Shown here: positions 62,138 to 64,000 of the stretch, piece after piece
Layout of the letters: each line of letters begins with the position of its first letter
How positions within the stretch are numbered: position 1 is the first letter of the stretch
NCBI GenBank assembly: GCA_018434945.1
Contig: JAHDOI010000038.1
Coordinates: 1-64,000 of the forward strand
DNA: 64,000 nucleotides
DNA from: Selenomonadales bacterium
GTDB lineage: Bacteria > Bacillota > Negativicutes > Sporomusales > UBA7701
Reading direction: 5' to 3'
Translations under genes and position numbers: made by a program
The notes under the pieces: generated by a model
The model's database searches: none
Seen by the model: only the letters and a program-made list of their open reading frames with translations
What the model was told of the DNA's origin: nothing

Positions 62138-62782
62138 ATGTATCAAGACCGCCGCCACGCCGGCGAGACCCTCGCCGACGAACTGGCCGCCCGCAGGTAC
62201 GAAGATATCCGCCTCTTTGCCGTGCCCCGGGGCGGCGTCATTGTCGCCGCTCCGGTCGCCGATCGTCTTGGCGTGGGCATCGACATCCTCGTCACCCGCA
62301 AGATCGGCCACCCCGCCAACCCCGAAGTAGCCATCGGCGCCGTAATGGCAGACGGCACCGCCGTCCTCGACGAAGAACTCATCCGCGCCTACGCCGTTCC
62401 CCAGGAATACCTCGACCGGGCCATCACCCGCGAATTCGCGGAAATCGAGCGCCGCATGATCGCCTACACCGGCAGCGCCGCCACCCCCGACATCGCCGGG
62501 CGGGCCGCCGTCATCGTCGACGACGGCATCGCCACCGGCTACACCATCCGCGCCGCCATCGCCTGGCTCAAAACCCTGGGGCCGGCGAAGATTGTCGTCG
62601 CCGTCCCCGTGGCCCCGCCGGAAACCGTCGCCGAAATCGCCGGCGACATCGACGAGATCGTCTGTCCCCTCCAGCCGGCCGCCTTCATGGCTGTCGGCCA
62701 GTACTACCGCGACTTCCCCCAGACCAGCGACGAAGAAGTGCTCGCCGTATTGCGATCAACAAATAAGTTAAGCCGTCCGTAG
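62138..62782 (+). CDS. Phosphoribosyltransferase family protein
   Basis: A 214-residue type I phosphoribosyltransferase-fold protein. The PRPP loop AAVIVDDGIATGYTIRAA is at about 125-142, and the N-terminus FAVPRGGVIVAAPVADRLGVGIDILVTRKIG matches the family often annotated as erythromycin-esterase-linked or DUF-type phosphoribosyltransferases. The substrate is unknown. AGAAGGTGAGG precedes the ATG. A terminator follows. Confidence 0.87.
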   Translation: MYQDRRHAGETLADELAARRYEDIRLFAVPRGGVIVAAPVADRLGVGIDILVTRKIGHPANPEVAIGAVMADGTAVLDEELIRAYAVPQEYLDRAITREFAEIERRMIAYTGSAATPDIAGRAAVIVDDGIATGYTIRAAIAWLKTLGPAKIVVAVPVAPPETVAEIAGDIDEIVCPLQPAAFMAVGQYYRDFPQTSDEEVLAVLRSTNKLSRP

Positions 62783-62792
62783 TCTGTAAAAG

Positions 62793-62815
62793 CCCGGTCA
62801 TACGACCGGGTTTTA
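62793..62815 (+). terminator. Terminator after the phosphoribosyltransferase gene
   Basis: CCCGGTC-ATAC-GACCGGG followed by TTTTAT. Confidence 0.88.
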
Positions 62816-62825
62816 TCCTTTCAAC

Positions 62826-62854
62826 TTGTCCTAACCGGCCCCATGCAGTATAAT
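62826..62854 (+). promoter_or_regulatory. Promoter of the DUF2889 gene
   Basis: TTGTCC (62826-62831) and TATAAT (62849-62854) with a 17-base spacer. Confidence 0.7.
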
Positions 62855-62882
62855 AATGCCCAAACGACACCCGGAGGTAGCC

Positions 62883-63701
62883 ATGTCCCTGCTCTACCAC
62901 AGCAACATCTTCACAACCGTCACCAGGAGCTGCCCCGGTGAACTCCTTGCCCGCAGCACACTGCTGTCCACCGGCTGGGAAGCCACCGCCTCGATCAACG
63001 CCTTATCCGCCACCTTCGTCATCACCGACGCCTGCTGGGATATCTGCCGCTCGCCGGGCGGCGCCCATAACGGCGGCCGTGTCGTCCCGGCGCTCGCCGG
63101 CGTCGCCGCCGGCCTCGGCTCCGGCCCCGCTCTCCGCGCCGCCGCCAGGGACGAAGGCGACCTTCCCTACCGGCTGCTGGCGGAATGCGTAAAGGGCATC
63201 GTCCAGTCTGAAACCTACCTTTTCCGCGAACGGGGCTACCCCGACGCCGCAACATACGAAAAAAGCTGGAAAGAAAACTACACCGGCTCCTGCCGGCGCT
63301 ACAGTGACAGCACCCACCAAGGCCGCAGCTGGTACGAGCACGTCGCCGACCGCGCGTGGAGCGACTTCCTCTTCTCACGCGTAAAGACAGCCACCGTCAC
63401 CGCCGGCGCCGACGGCGCCCTCCACATCGACGGCAGCTTCACCGACTCCTTCCACGGACTCGGCGCCCGCTTATCCGTCCTGGGCGGGGTTGTCACCGCC
63501 GCCCAAGGCGGATTCCTGCGAGCCCCTGACGATATCTGCACCGAATCGGCCGCCGCGCTCGCCGCGCTGGCCGGCGTGCCGCTAACCTCCCTCGGCCGCG
63601 AACAGATCTTCCGCACGATCGGCGGGGAGCAGGGGTGTGTGCATATGGCGGACCTCATCACCCACATGCTCCAAACCTTTGCGGAAACCGGCCGCGGATA
63701 A
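62883..63701 (+). CDS. DUF2889 domain protein
   Basis: A 272-residue protein whose C-terminal half fits DUF2889 (DDICTESAAALAALAGVPLTSLGREQIFRTIGGEQGCVHMADLITHML). The N-terminal half contains several Cys and Trp residues (ITDACWDICRSPGG) and no membrane helix. The function is unknown. CGGAGG lies upstream of the ATG at 62883, with an own promoter. Its stop codon lies inside the outer arm of palindromic repeat copy 6. Confidence 0.75.
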   Translation: MSLLYHSNIFTTVTRSCPGELLARSTLLSTGWEATASINALSATFVITDACWDICRSPGGAHNGGRVVPALAGVAAGLGSGPALRAAARDEGDLPYRLLAECVKGIVQSETYLFRERGYPDAATYEKSWKENYTGSCRRYSDSTHQGRSWYEHVADRAWSDFLFSRVKTATVTAGADGALHIDGSFTDSFHGLGARLSVLGGVVTAAQGGFLRAPDDICTESAAALAALAGVPLTSLGREQIFRTIGGEQGCVHMADLITHMLQTFAETGRG

Positions 63702-63811
63702 ACGCCCATCTGCGGCGTTGCTCCTCAGAGCGCTTGCTTGCGTACGCAACCAAGTACGCGGCGCGGCGCGCTCTTCCGGTGCGCCTTGCATCTGGGCATT
63801 TCTGCGCGGCC
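63690..63811 (+). repeat. intergenic palindromic repeat, copy 6
   Basis: Outer arms GGCCGCGGATAAACGCCC and GGGCATTTCTGCGCGGCC pair. Inside are ATCTGCGGCGTTGCTCCTC, the core CGTACGCAACCAAGTACGC and GTGCGCCTTGCATCTGGG. The left arm includes the last codons and the TAA of the upstream gene (63699-63701). Confidence 0.87.
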
Positions 63812-63840
63812 TTAGCCGATGCGCGAAAAGACCGTTACCC

Positions 63841-63866
63841 AGCCTGCCTCCCGGCAGGCTTTTTTC
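63841..63866 (+). terminator. Terminator downstream of repeat copy 6
   Basis: AGCCTGCC-TCCC-GGCAGGCT followed by TTTTTTC. Confidence 0.9.
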
Positions 63867-63884
63867 ATTTCACAGTAAAAACAC

Positions 63885-63913
63885 TTGCAAAAACTACTAA
63901 TGCAAAATATAAT
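63885..63913 (+). promoter_or_regulatory. Promoter of the Lrp/AsnC-type gene
   Basis: TTGCAA (63885-63890) and TATAAT (63908-63913) with a 17-base spacer. Confidence 0.75.
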
Positions 63914-63944
63914 ACAAATAAAACTTATGAAAAGAGTGAAAACT

Positions 63945-64000
63945 GTGCTAGATACCAACGATTCCAAAATAATCGCCGCCCTGATGGCCAACGCCCGCGC
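63945..64000 (+). CDS. Lrp/AsnC family transcriptional regulator (5' end only)
   Basis: Only the first 18 codons are in the window: VLDTNDSKIIAALMANAR, the start of the AsnC-type winged helix (compare the common LDxxDxKILxxLxxNAR). The GTG at 63945 has AAGAG eight bases upstream; an in-frame ATG at 63927 is an alternative. It has its own promoter. Confidence 0.7.
   Translation, partial: MLDTNDSKIIAALMANAR

Overview
The window looks like chromosomal DNA of a high-GC, endospore-forming Negativicutes (Sporomusaceae-like) bacterium. This is inferred from family recognition and gene order only. Supporting signs are Firmicutes AGGAGG ribosome binding sites, SAM-I, ZTP, NiCo and ykkC-type riboswitches, the spore-associated protein YyaC, a selenium machinery with a UGA-containing selD, and the conserved parA-parB and rpsF-ssb-rpsR / yybS-gdpP-rplI-dnaB neighbourhoods. 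Two parS sites place the left part near the replication origin.

Layout. 1-3.6 kb (minus strand): a split cobalamin-dependent methionine synthase (metH plus its reactivation-domain protein) behind a SAM-I riboswitch. 3.7-12.5 kb: parA-parB with two parS sites, aspA-hydF ([FeFe]-hydrogenase maturation), a cysteine desulfurase, DUF4446, an M23 peptidase, a bactofilin, two YkuS-like proteins and yyaC. 12.6-15.9 kb: selA-selB. 15.9-21.3 kb: a ykkC-family riboswitch (ppGpp or PRPP type) followed by an archaeal-type split glutamate synthase whose FMN subunit carries a one-base frameshift. 21.5-27.5 kb: a branched-chain amino acid ABC transporter (livJHMGF) and a CBS-ACT protein. 27.5-28.7 kb: a NiCo-type riboswitch and a CDF metal exporter. 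28.8-33 kb: an unrecognised proline-rich protein, selD (selenocysteine codon at 29681) with yedF and DUF3343, mscS, DUF951, and a ZTP riboswitch in front of a small Cys-rich protein. 33.1-37.7 kb: ychF, then rpsF-ssb-rpsR with a group II intron exactly between the ssb stop codon and the rpsR ribosome binding site. 37.8-46.8 kb: an accessory block of a NuoE/F/G-like diaphorase, a DJ-1/PfpI protein, a lipoprotein, an AraC regulator, an MFS transporter and a PAS-GGDEF-HD-GYP protein. 47.1-58.3 kb: yybS, gdpP (second frameshift), rplI, lonC, dnaB, a COG2509-type flavoprotein, purB and purA. 58.4-64 kb: five tRNA genes, a cation-chloride-type transporter, LapA-like, phosphoribosyltransferase and DUF2889 proteins, and the start of an Lrp/AsnC regulator.

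The strongest unexplained signal is a family of six roughly 120-130 nt intergenic imperfect palindromes (near 178, 27632, 28662, 34249, 50507 and 63690). All six lie just 3' of a gene and point the same way as that gene. Their outer stems differ between copies but remain self-complementary, and an internal two-base U-C mismatch is kept in every copy. Other points of interest are the ZTP riboswitch controlling an unknown small protein, long unidentified leaders before livJ and livH, paired palindromes upstream of rpsF, and two one-base deletions in C-rich tracts that break gltB and gdpP.
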